From contig OY751493.1 in assembly GCA_963565915.1 (NCBI GenBank), positions 3,782,001 to 3,846,000 of the forward strand: DNA of 64,000 nt. The letters run 5' to 3'. Of the stretch, positions 21,182 through 31,018 are shown piece after piece (position 1 is the stretch's first letter; each line of letters begins with the position of its first letter). The notes under the pieces are model-generated. The model was not told the DNA's origin and did not search any database. It worked only from the letters and a program-made list of their open reading frames with translations. Position numbers and translations under genes: made by a program. Source of the stretch: Entoloma clypeatum (taxonomy: Eukaryota > Basidiomycota > Agaricomycetes > Agaricales > Entolomataceae).

Positions 21182-22800
21182 CAGTGCCTCACAAAACTGA
21201 TTCAATGTTTGCTACTTTGTGAATACCTTCAAAATAACTTTGCAAATAATGCCAATCAAAAGAAGGTATTGGTACCTGGTTAAAAGCCCTGCTTCAGGAC
21301 TCTCAGAATCTGCAATAATTATGTAATTCCCATAAAAAATAATCAATATATGATCAAATTACTCCAGGGACTCATTGAATCAGTTTTGTGAGTATGTACA
21401 ATAAATACAGTATTTTATACTTTAGTACTTGGTATTACCCCCCTTAGCTTTGATTACTGCCTCTACCCTTCTTGGCATACTTTCTATCAGGTTTTGACAC
21501 ACTTCTGGCTCTATATTATTCCACACCTCTGCTGCTCTGTCCCAAATCTCCCAGACTCCCTTGGGTGGTGTTGGATATTCATTCAACTTCCTTTTAATAT
21601 GAACCCAGAGGTGTTCAATAGGATTGAGGTCTGGGGACTGTGCAGGCCAATCCAGCAGAGCAATATTCTTGCTGTCCATCCATTTTTTGGCCTTCTTGGA
21701 GGTGTGCTTGGGGTCATTGTCCTGCTGAAAAATGATCTCCTCTTCAGAGATTCCACTCTCCTCCATGCTGGGCAGCAAATTGTCCTCCAAAATGGACACA
21801 TACTGATCAGCATCCATCCTCCCCTCAACCTCTGCAAGTCTCCCCACACCTTCCCAACCCATACAATCCCAAACCATAATATTTCCTCCCCCAAACTTGA
21901 CTGTGCCCTGAACCTCTCTTTCAATAAGCCCCTCACCCTTCTTTTTCCAGACCCATTCCTTGCCATCTGACCCAAACCTGTTGATTTTGGTCTCATCTGA
22001 CCAAATGACCCTCTTCCAGTCCTCCACTGTCCATTCTCTGTGCTTCATAGCAAATGCCAACTGCCTCTTCCGATGTATGGCCTTTAAGAAAGGTCTTTTC
22101 TTCTTTGTTACAGCCTTGAATTCATGTTTTCTGAGAACCCTTCTCACAGTTTCTGGGGAGACAGGATTGGAGATGACAGTGTTGATGTGTTTGGTAGCCT
22201 GCACAGCATTGGAGGCTCTCCCTGAGGTGATTTGTGAAAGTATGTTTTGTGTGTTGGTGGGAGAAAGCTTGGATGGACAACCACCAGAAGAGAGATTGCG
22301 ATGAAGAAGAAGATTCTGAAGCACTCTGGAGACAGTTGGTTGGCTGACACCCAGGTTAGAGGCAATATGACGAGTGGAGTGACCATTGGAGGCCAGAGAA
22401 AGAATGTTTTCCTTGTGGGAAGAGGAGATAGGGCACATGATTAATTATGGAGGCTGTTGAGGTTGGATTCTTCTTATACAACTTTCCTTGACAACCCATC
22501 AGGGTTCTATTCAAGTTCCATCAGTAAGTCATGACAACTGGTTACCATACAACAAGTGAAGCATTTGATTCTGATAATTGCCATAGGTACTCACAAAACT
22601 GATTCAATGAGTTGCTGATTTAATTTAATCATATCTCCATGGATTCTGATCTAAATCATATGATTCCTTTATATTCTGAAAGCCCTGAAGTAGGGCTTTC
22701 AATTATATACCAAAGGTTTGATTCAATTGGTATTCTTTGCATACTTATCTTGAAGGTATTCAAAAAGCAACAAACATTGAATCAGTTTTGTGAGGCACTG
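21182..22800 (-). mobile_element. Tc1-like transposon, copy a (1619 bp, intact)
   Basis: Flanked by TA duplications (21180-21181, 22801-22802). Ends begin CAGTGCCTCACAAAACTGAT and are long, imperfect inverted repeats of about 200 bp. Each end carries an inner copy of the CTCACAAAACTGATTCAATG motif in the opposite sense (21372-21391; 22592-22611), so each end is itself palindromic. Encodes one intact transposase. Differs from copy b (54122-55740) at three positions in 1619. Confidence 0.95.
21422..22438 (-). CDS. Tc1-family DDE transposase (338 aa)
   Basis: Cut-and-paste transposase acting on the surrounding inverted repeats at TA targets. The N-terminal helix-turn-helix includes GHSTRHIASNLGVSQPTVSR (about residues 19-38), followed by a second DNA-binding half. 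Catalytic motifs are VIWSDETKINRFG (first Asp), FQQDNDPKHTS (second Asp) and DWPAQSPDLNPIEHLW (Glu), with 34 residues between the last two (DD34E). Length is standard for the family, there is no intron and no disruption. The predicted product is identical to that of copy b, so the gene is probably functional. Confidence 0.95.
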   Translation of the reverse strand: MCPISSSHKENILSLASNGHSTRHIASNLGVSQPTVSRVLQNLLLHRNLSSGGCPSKLSPTNTQNILSQITSGRASNAVQATKHINTVISNPVSPETVRRVLRKHEFKAVTKKKRPFLKAIHRKRQLAFAMKHREWTVEDWKRVIWSDETKINRFGSDGKEWVWKKKGEGLIEREVQGTVKFGGGNIMVWDCMGWEGVGRLAEVEGRMDADQYVSILEDNLLPSMEESGISEEEIIFQQDNDPKHTSKKAKKWMDSKNIALLDWPAQSPDLNPIEHLWVHIKRKLNEYPTPPKGVWEIWDRAAEVWNNIEPEVCQNLIESMPRRVEAVIKAKGGNTKY

Positions 22801-22802
22801 TA

Positions 22803-23673
22803 TTTTGCTCATATTCACCTCATCAAGTCCTTTAATTTTATTTGAAGGGTCTGAATAGGTTTACATACACTGTTTCAATAGCATATGTATAGTATATTTA
22901 GAGTACAAATGTTGTGCAAAGGAGGAAGCTAGAAAATGTTGTTTTTCATCTGGTTTTCGGCAGGGGTCTGGTATGCCTAGATAGGTATTGTCAGCAGTTC
23001 CCACAGTGAGATCACTTTATATGGCCTTATCTCATCATATAATTGGTTCACAGAATGGTGTTGGAAGATCATCTACCGAGCTGGAGTTGGCAGGATGGTA
23101 GATGGCGAACTGTAGATGTAAGTATTAGATCTTATTAAATGCTATTTTAATAGAATCTCATTCTTTTTGCCAGTCAGTAAGGGGTTATAATGTTGGATAA
23201 GTATTGTAATCTGGAATCATTGCTTGACAAGTCTCTTACCAGTCTGACACTGTACAAGCTGATGGTAGATTTAGTCTGGAAGAAGAAATGACATTACCAT
23301 TGCTCTTCAGATACTGTCAGAAGATGATCAAGCATTGAATAATTATCACAGAAGTTCAGCTACTGATACCATGTCCAACAGAAATGCAAAGTAGGAGAAT
23401 GCCTTGCCATCAGAATAAATAGTTATTGCAAACAATACCAGCATGAAAATAATTGCAAGGGATGACAATCATTTATATGCTATGTGAGCTCAGTGTGTAT
23501 TTATTATATATAGGAAATGAGATGACCACCATTCACTAGTCACTTTCCAAGAACCAACATGACTCTAAACATGACAGCCCCATTTTCCTCTTCAAAAATC
23601 TATCATGACAAACCTGACCCAACCCTTTTTGAACATCAGCTTGACTGTTTTAAAACTTTCCATTCTAGTAAGA
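22803..23673. other. Unassigned non-coding DNA between Tc1-a and GypB1
   Basis: No gene recognised. About 22806-22947 is an inverted, diverged copy of the repeat at 7839-7942. The remainder is AT-rich with no visible repeat ends. Confidence 0.4.
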
Positions 23674-24385
23674 TGTTAAGTAGGTGAAATATCGGAGCTT
23701 TGCCGGAGTCCGTCGGGGTCGGACATAGGACTGAGACCAGAGCGGAACTCCGGAAATGCGGAGGAACGACGAAGGGGAGGGACGTGGCTTCAACATATGT
23801 GTTGCGCCGCCGTTTGTTGGATAAGGTGTCCCAATTTCAGGAGGTCAGAGGAGAGGTTGGAGGCGCGGAGGTCCTCGGAAAGATCTCGGTGAGAGACACA
23901 TTGACATGGAAATGGTCGGACGACGTCGGAGTTGTGACTCGGACACAGTACTGAGCTTGTCGAAGGGTAACGATGGAGGAAGAGCAGTAGATGAGGATGT
24001 CGTCGGCGTATTGTACCACAGCGAGGATCTCTGGCATGAACGGGGAGTAGAGGAGTGAACTTTGTTGATATTCGAACTGAGGAACTACAGGTATGGTATG
24101 AGCTTAAATACCTAAATGATATTACTTTACGGAGATGGTCGGAGTAGGTCCGGAGTTGTGGTGTAAGTTGCCAGCAACTGTAACGAACATCGGAGATGTC
24201 GGTCAACAGACCATGTGGAAAAGGCGATGCATAAGTAAATGGGAATATGAATATGAAATGCATAAAGGCATGGAGTTATGAATATGAAATGCATGATGGC
24301 AATGTGCAGAGATGCGGAGGTAACAGATGTCTGGAATGTCGGAGGACAATTGGAGTGGATCGGAGATTCAGAGACGGATATAACA
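23674..24385 (-). repeat. GypB1 3' LTR (712 bp)
   Basis: TGTTAAGTAGGTG...GGATATAACA. Rich in TCGGAG words. Bordered inside by CCCCTCTTAG (24391-24400), whose complement is a purine tract. Compared with the other LTR it keeps CG where the other has TG or CA at many sites. Confidence 0.85.
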
Positions 24386-24504
24386 GTATTCCCCTCTTAG
24401 GTCTGACACCCATGGAAGACCGCGAAAAAATAAACAAGGTCATGTGGTCTCGGTTATTTAACGGAGATGAGCGGCCCAAGGGTTTTCTTCCAGTTACCAC
24501 CAAC

Positions 24505-25356
24505 ATGCCCCAAGACTCAAACACACAACCTGCGCGCTCCAGCGCCAATCTTGACAACTCCGAAGAGAAGCTTCTGCGCTGTCTGGCGCAGGTATGCAAG
24601 GAGAAGGAGGAGGCGGAGGCAAGGAAGAAGGCAGAGGCCGAGAGGAGGGCGAGGGAGGCAGAGGCAAAGAAGAGGGCAGAGGCGGAGGCAAAGGCGGAGG
24701 CGGAGGCAGAGAAGAAGAGGGCGAAGAAGGCGGGGAAACAGAGGGTGGAGAGCGGAGCAGAGAGGTGTGTCAGGCCTGTGCGCAGGTGAAGGTGGAATGC
24801 AAGTGGGCGTTGTGAGTACCTGCTTTTTCATCTCCTTTTCCTTACTGACAGTCTCCTTAGGCAGGGGAAGGGCACCACATGCTAGCAGTGTAAAGACGGC
24901 AAACAGGTTTGCCTGAAGCCCGGCGAGACGAGGGCGAAGCGGAAACGGGGGAAGATGGAGGAGGCCGTCACGGAGGTCGCGGGCCCGAGCGGGGCAAAGA
25001 ACTGCTGCGGTGCGGGGGTCGTGGAGGAGCTCCGGGAGCTCCGGGAGGAGAAGGAGGAGAAGGAGGAGCGGTCGGCGAGGGTCGGTTGGGTGCTGCTCTG
25101 GCAGCTACAAATTATGAACAACCACCTCGCCTACCGGAATTTCCTGCTGGAGGCGGCGGCTCCGGAGTCAGAGACAGAGGACAGAGAAGAGGAAGAAGGA
25201 GAGGAAGAGGACGAGGAAAAGGATGAGGGGGAGGTCGAGGGGTTGGCGGACGGGGAGCTTGCGGAACTGCAAGCGGAGAAAGAGGAGGCGGAGGGAGAAC
25301 TGGAGGAAGAGTCAGAGGATGACGGTCTGCCAGCCAAAAAGGCCAAAACCCAGTAG
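24505..25356 (+). pseudogene. Antisense Zn-cluster/coiled-coil gene carried by GypB1
   Basis: Runs opposite to gag-pol, between pol and the 3' LTR. The start MPQDSNTQPARSS (24505) leads into a long charged helix of Glu/Lys/Ala repeats. In another frame a zinc cluster follows, CQACAQVKVEC, then an intron at 24812-24860 and a second half C(stop)QCKDGKQVC. The spacing CX2CX6C twice resembles Zn(II)2Cys6 DNA-binding domains. A second acidic coiled coil ends DDGLPAKKAKTQ at 25354-25356. The copy is dead: a frameshift between helix and cluster, and TAG at 24883-24885 where CAG is expected. Similar Cys-cluster proteins are, as I recall, numerous in Agaricomycete genomes. Role unknown; a DNA-binding accessory or captured host gene is inference. 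Confidence 0.65.
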
Positions 25357-25422
25357 CCCCTTCCCCCTCTAATTGTTTTTTTTATTTTATTTTATTTTGC
25401 AATATGAGTGTCTTGCGCGGTT

Positions 25423-28400
25423 CTATAGGCATGATAAGGGGCCCGGTTTCTCCAGATACACGGAGTGGAAATCTGCGACTAAGTCCGTCGCGTGTTCGAG
25501 TTCCGTGGCGGGTAGCCAGGACTGTTCCTCATTGGTTCCTTCATAGCCTAGCCAACGGACTAGGTAGAGCAGTTTGCAAGAACGCCGACGATCCAGTTTG
25601 GTGTCAAGAATTTCGGCGATTTCGTATTCCACTTCTCCTTCAACGTCGATCGGAGGAGGCGGAGTTACTGTCTGGTTCGGAATGACATTCGGAACAGATG
25701 GCTCCAGCATGGAGATGTGGAAAACGGGGTGAACACCGCATATGTGTCCAGAAGTCGGAGGGTGTAAGAGTGTGTACCATTCTGGGCAAGGATGTCAAAG
25801 GGGCCAAGGTACTTTTCAGACAGCTTTTTGGAGGGTCGTGTAGTGCGGAAAAACTTGGCCTTCACAAAAGCTTGCTGTCCTACTTCGAGCGGAGGGGGTG
25901 GAGCATGCTGGAGATCGGTGGGGCCTTGATAATGTCGTTGAGCTTCTAGGATTGTAGATTTGAGTTCTTGGTGAAGCTCGGCCAGGTCTACGATGAATTG
26001 TCGGGCACGGGCGGATGCGAGGTCGTGCTCCGGATGGACAGAGAGGTTCGGATGATAACCTTTATTGGCGAAGAAGGGCGAGATCCTGGTCATAGCACTC
26101 GGAGCATTGTTGTATGCGAACTCCGCAAGTGGAAGTAGCTCGGACCAGTTGTCCTGCTGATAGTTGCAGAAGATGCGGAGGTACTGTTCCAAGGTTTGGT
26201 TGGTACATTCGGTTTGACCGTCGCCTTCAGGATGGTAGCCAGAGGTGAAGTGCAGAGTCATGTTGAGGGCTTTTCCGAGGGAGCGGAAAAAGCGGGAGAC
26301 GAACTCCGGGCCTCGGTTGGAGGTGACATGTTCCGGTACTCCGTGCTTGGAGAACACATGCAGGATGAACAAGGTGGCTAGGTCTTCGGAGGTGCAGTGG
26401 ATCATAGTCGGAACAAAAATGCTTTGTTTTGTCATTCAGTCAACAATAACAAGGATTGCGTCAAAACCGCCGGAGGTCGGAAGTGTCTCGATGAAGTCCA
26501 TGGATATGGAGTTCCATGGAAGGTTCAGAACTGGGAGTTGCTTCAGCATACCATAGGGCTTGTGGCGTTGAGGTTTAGAGTGCATGCAAGTGGTGCAGGA
26601 TTTGCAGTACTTTTTGACAAAGTCTCGAACACCAGGCCAAGTATAATCTCGTTGAATGAGACTAACTGTCTTGTTCTGTCCGGGGTGTCCGGAGAGAATA
26701 TGGTCGTGCTTGTTGCGGAGGATGCGGAGCTGGAGGTTATCGGAGTCGGGGACATAAATGTGACCACTATGACGGAGGAAACCGTCGGAGTCTACGGACC
26801 AGTGTGGTTTGGGCTCCTTGAGATGGTCGGCATAGATTGGGTCAGATGGGAGTGAGCGGAGGATGTCGGAGTGCAACTGTTCAATGTCCATTATGACTGT
26901 GGCACAGAGAACAGGGGTGAACAACTCCGTAGCTCGGAGAGATGCGGACAGCTGTTCTTGGGAAAAGACTGGTCGGAAGTTGCTTGGATTTACCGACGCA
27001 TAGTCGCTATTCCCCTCTTTGGGATAGACGTCCCATCGTCTAGTCAAAGAGTCCAGTTTGGTACTGAGACATCCGGGGCGGAAGTGAATCAAGAGATTGA
27101 ACTGAGAGAGGAACTTGGACCACCGGGCTTGTCGGCGGGTGAGAACCTTTGTAGTGGCGAAGTACTCCAGGTTCTTGTGGTCCATGACAACGTCAATCGG
27201 AGCAGCGGAGCCTTCAAGGTAATGTCGCCATACCTTGAATGCTTCATGGATAGCAAGTAACTCCTTGTTGTGCGTGTCGTAGTTGAGTTCCGGGGCGGTG
27301 AAGGTGCGGGAGTGGAACACTACTGGGTGTATCTCCTCGTCGGAGGTCCGGATGGACAAAATAGCACCAAGTGCGTAGTCGGAGGCGTCTGTCTCGATGA
27401 TAATAGGTCGATCAGGAATCCAATGAGTGAGGACCAGTGCTTTGGTAAAAGCGAGCTTCAACTCGTTGAACGCACTCCGTGCGGAGTTGGAGAAACGGAA
27501 CGGAGTACCCTTCCGGGTGAGTCGGGTGAGCGGAACAATGATGTCCAAATAACCGTGAATGAAACATTCATAGAAATTCGCGAATCCAAGAAAAGACTGT
27601 ACGTCCTTCACTTTCCGAGGTTCAGGCCACTCTTGAATGGTCTTCACCTTGGTTTCGGACATGCGGAGACCGGAGGGAGAAAGGATAAAACCAAGATATT
27701 CGACTGTGTCGACAGAAAATTTGCACTTGTCGGAGCGGACGTAAAGTCCGTTCTTGCGGAGATGTCGGAGAACTTCCTTGACATCATCGGGGTGCTTGGC
27801 GGGGTTGTCGGAGTAAATGAGAATGTCATCGAGGTAGACCACCACCGTAACATCGAGGAGGTCACTGAAGATATCATTCACAAATCGCTGAAAAGCGGCA
27901 GGGGCATTGGATAGTCCAAAAGGCATAACAAGCCATTCAAACGATCCGTAACGAGTGCGGAAAGCGGTTTTCCATTCATCTCCGTTGGCAATGCGGACAA
28001 GATGATATGCATGCCAGAGATCGAGAGTGGTATAAACACATGCTTTTCCGGCAGTGGAAAGAAGGTCGGAGATGAGCGGAAGAGGGTATCGATCCTTCTT
28101 GGTAACTTTGTTCAGGCCCCGATAGTCGACGCACAGGCAGAGGGAACCGTCCTTCTTTTGGACAAAGAGGACCGGAGCGCCGTGTGGAGAGCGAGAGGGG
28201 CGAATGAAACCAATGGCCAAATGTTCGTCTATGAAGTTTCGCAGGGCAGATAGTTTGGATTGTGAAATGGAGTACATAGGGCCAATAGGGGGAGTCGATC
28301 TGTCTTCTAACTCAATGCGGAGGTCATACGGACGATGCGGAGCGAGGGTGTCTGCTTTTGTCTTGCTACAAACATCAGCAAAATCGTGATATTCCTCTGG

Positions 28401-29110
28401 GATATGGGAGAGGTCCAGAGGTTCCTCGGACATGGAAACAGATTGGGCAGAGATCGTGTGGTCGGAGAGGTGAATTCAGAAAGATTGGGCACCCAGAAGT
28501 TTGCAAGCGCGCACAAATGCGGCTGCATTTATCAATGCAATATTCGGAACAATGTCCGGAGTTACAGCGGGTGTGCCGGAGTCGGAGGTCGGAGTATCGG
28601 GAGAGGTCTGCGGAGGTAGCAGAGCTGACCTGGCAGAAGACGTCAAGGTCGGAGACTCCTTCAAGAGCTGTGGACGGAAAGTAATACTGCCCAATACCCA
28701 GTCAATCATAGGATTGTAGCGGGTGAGCCAGTTGTATCCAAGAACCATAGAACAGGAGGAATCGAGCGGAGTCATGTAGGCTGTAATGGCCATATATTCA
28801 CCGGAGGAAAAGTATACAGGGAGATCAACCACCTGAGTAATGACAGAGTTGGACATTCCGTCAAATAATTTAAGTTCGATTGGAGGTATGGAGGTGAAAG
28901 GGAGTTTATAGGATGAAGCATAACAGGAGTCAATAAAACAATGAGTAGAGCCGGAGTCCACAAGGGCGGCTATCAGAGAAGAATCAGAGATAGGCGGAGA
29001 TGTAAGTCGGACACGGAGGGAATTGGGGTCGGAAAGAGCGGAAGCGTTGAGTAGAGTGGTAGTATGGATGGGTTCAACGCAGTCCTCAGGCCGTACAGAG
29101 TCCTGTGGAC
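25423..29110 (-). pseudogene. GypB1 pol: protease, RT, RNase H, integrase, chromodomain
   Basis: Minus strand, in order: aspartic protease [11 protein letters not shown] (about 28960), RT with DLWHAYHLVRI and VVYLDDILIYS, RNase H IETDASDYALGAI, integrase zinc region HDHILSGHPGQNK and CKSCTTC, core SMDFIETLP and GPEFVSRFF, then chromodomain EYEIAEILDTKLDRR and YLVRWLGYEG. Inactivating changes are TGA at 28476-28478 (between protease and RT), TGA at 26436-26438 in the integrase (VIVD-stop-MTK, where relatives have Arg) and a one-base loss near 25725 before the chromodomain. A chromodomain suggests targeting to modified histones. Confidence 0.92.
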
Positions 29111-29116
29111 TGCCTG

Positions 29117-30272
29117 CTAATTTTTTGTTTCATCCGTGGTCTTGGCTTGGGCAGCGCGCGCCTTAGCCTTAGAGGCGGAGGACGAAGACTTCAGGCAATC
29201 TTTTGCAACGTGTCCAGCTTTGCCACAAAACATACAGAGGTTGTTGTCAAAACGGCGTTTGCGTTCCTCCGGAGTTAGCTTTCCATCTTTTCTGAGTTTG
29301 TCAGAGATGTCGGACTTGGGAGCGGAGGAAGGCTTCAACTGTTTGCCCTGGTTCTGTGTCTGCGGTTTGGCTTTGGAGTTTTTATCGGAGTTTGCGGAGG
29401 GGGTTTTAGCTTCGGATTTGTCGGATTTGGATGCGGACTTGTCGGAGCGGGACTTCTCGTGATGATGTTCCCAGTAGCGAGCATCAATAGTCTGTGCTAG
29501 CTCCCTAAGTGCTGGTAACGTGCTTGGCTTTGCTTGAGTCCCAAGAACATCTTTAATCCGCTCCACCAACCCGGAGTAGTACCGGTGATGCAGGGCGGAG
29601 CTGTCCAGTGCGTTTTGGCGGCAAGGCGTGTGAACTCGATATTATACTTGAGAATATGTTGATTTTCGCGCATTTTGAGATTGTCCAGAGAGTCGGCAGC
29701 ATCCGCAACGGGGTCAATGACCCCGAATTCTGTGTGAAGTGTGCAGAGGAATGCGGACCAATCTTCGTACCAGTCCGGGGGGTTGTCCGGGTCCAGTTCG
29801 ATGATGAAATGCTCGAAATAATCGAGAGCTGTGCCTTGGAGGAAAGAGATGGCGAGAGTGATTTTGGCAGAGTCATCGTCATACTCGGAGTTGTCGTGGA
29901 AGAACAATGTGCATTGGAGGATGAACTGGTTCAGTTTCCGGGGATTGGAACCGTCGAAGGTATCTGGATCCTTAGCCTTTTTGTGATGCTTGTGACCTTT
30001 GCTGCATTTGAGTTCATTGGTCATTAAGAGAAAAGCATCCGCAAGGGCTTGTGGGTTGAGAATATTCTGAGGAGACGGGGGTGCGGATTCTATGGGGGAA
30101 GTGGGGATCAGAATATTATGCGGAGGTGTGATGGGCCAAAAACCCAGAGGTGTCGGAGTAGTGGGAGTTACGGGGGATAGTTCTGTTAAACGTTGTTCAA
30201 CATTTTGTAGAACTTGCTGCCTAGAAGTGCCAGCTTCTGCGGCTTTTGCTGTCTTGGTGTTTCAGAGTGCCA
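29117..30272 (-). pseudogene. GypB1 gag
   Basis: The ATG near 30272 is followed almost at once by TGA (M-A-L-stop). Homologous sequence continues through a proline-rich leader and a capsid region with DTFDGSNPRKLNQFI and TALDYFEHFI. A frameshift lies near 29540. The C-terminal frame ends with a basic Lys/Ser-rich linker and one CCHC knuckle CMFCGKAGHVAKDC before the stop at 29117. Structural capsid/nucleocapsid protein, non-functional here. Confidence 0.85.
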
Positions 30273-30345
30273 TGACTAGCAGAAATCCAAAAATGGTTTG
30301 AGTTCGAATATACTGTTAAGTAGGTGAAATGTCGGAGCTTCGTCA

Positions 30346-30654
30346 TGTTGAAACTTTTCCCATCACGTAGATTAGATTAGATTAGATTACATCACGTGAC
30401 CTTTACATATCTTCATTACATACTTGTTTGGTTGGTACAAACAGTAGTACGGTATATAAGACCAGGAAACTGTCAATATCAACAAGTTGTCTCTTGACTC
30501 TTAACCAGCTCCATCGCTCTTACCAGCCTCAACCGCTCTCACCAGCCTTACCCCTCCAAACCATGTAAGTGACCATAGCGGTATCGTAGAGTACTTCCAC
30601 TGTAGCTATGTTGCTCAGTACACCTGTGGCTAGCACCCAGGTGGAACTTCAACA
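30346..30654 (+). repeat. Cop2 5' LTR
   Basis: TGTTGAAACTTTTCCC..GGAACTTCAACA, with a GATTA tandem at about 30366-30381 and GTATATAAGACC (TATA box) at about 30452. Followed directly by the primer site. Confidence 0.92.
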
Positions 30655-30669
30655 GGTTATGGGCCCCGG
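30655..30669 (+). promoter_or_regulatory. Cop2 primer-binding site
   Basis: GGTTATGGGCCCCGG, identical to that of Cop1 and Cop3; complementary to the anticodon arm of initiator tRNA-Met (half-tRNA priming, as in Drosophila copia). Confidence 0.7.
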
Positions 30670-31018
30670 ATAGCAGAGGGACTTGGGAAACGCTGGCAAC
30701 AGCGAGTACCTGCCCACTCTACCCTGGTTGGCAAAGAACCGATCGAAAGATCTAGGTTCTGAGTCTTACTTCTTCACATATGAACCTGGGAACGTCATTA
30801 CGACAAGTACCTGTCATGAGACGTCCCTAAGGGGATTAACCTAGTACACTCCATGTGGAAACGTTGATCGCACCTTATACGTTTCCGACATATAAAGGGT
30901 TTTCCCGTGACCGCTATTCCTAAAGGAAATATGTCATAAAGAATCATTTAATTGTTTTCTTGAAATCATATTCATAACACATCACTGATTGGGAACCCTT
31001 TTTTAGATTCATCTAAAA

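Noticed and set aside
21494..21970. 158-codon plus-strand frame inside Tc1-a (repeated in Tc1-b)
   Set aside because: Antisense shadow of the transposase; identical in both copies only because the elements are.
24467..24916. Arg-rich frame over the coiled-coil region of the GypB antisense gene
   Set aside because: Shadow frame of the Glu/Lys/Ala helix repeats (GAG/AAG/GCG codons read out of phase).
27270..27914. 214-codon plus-strand frame within GypB1 pol
   Set aside because: Exact antisense of reverse transcriptase; no independent features.
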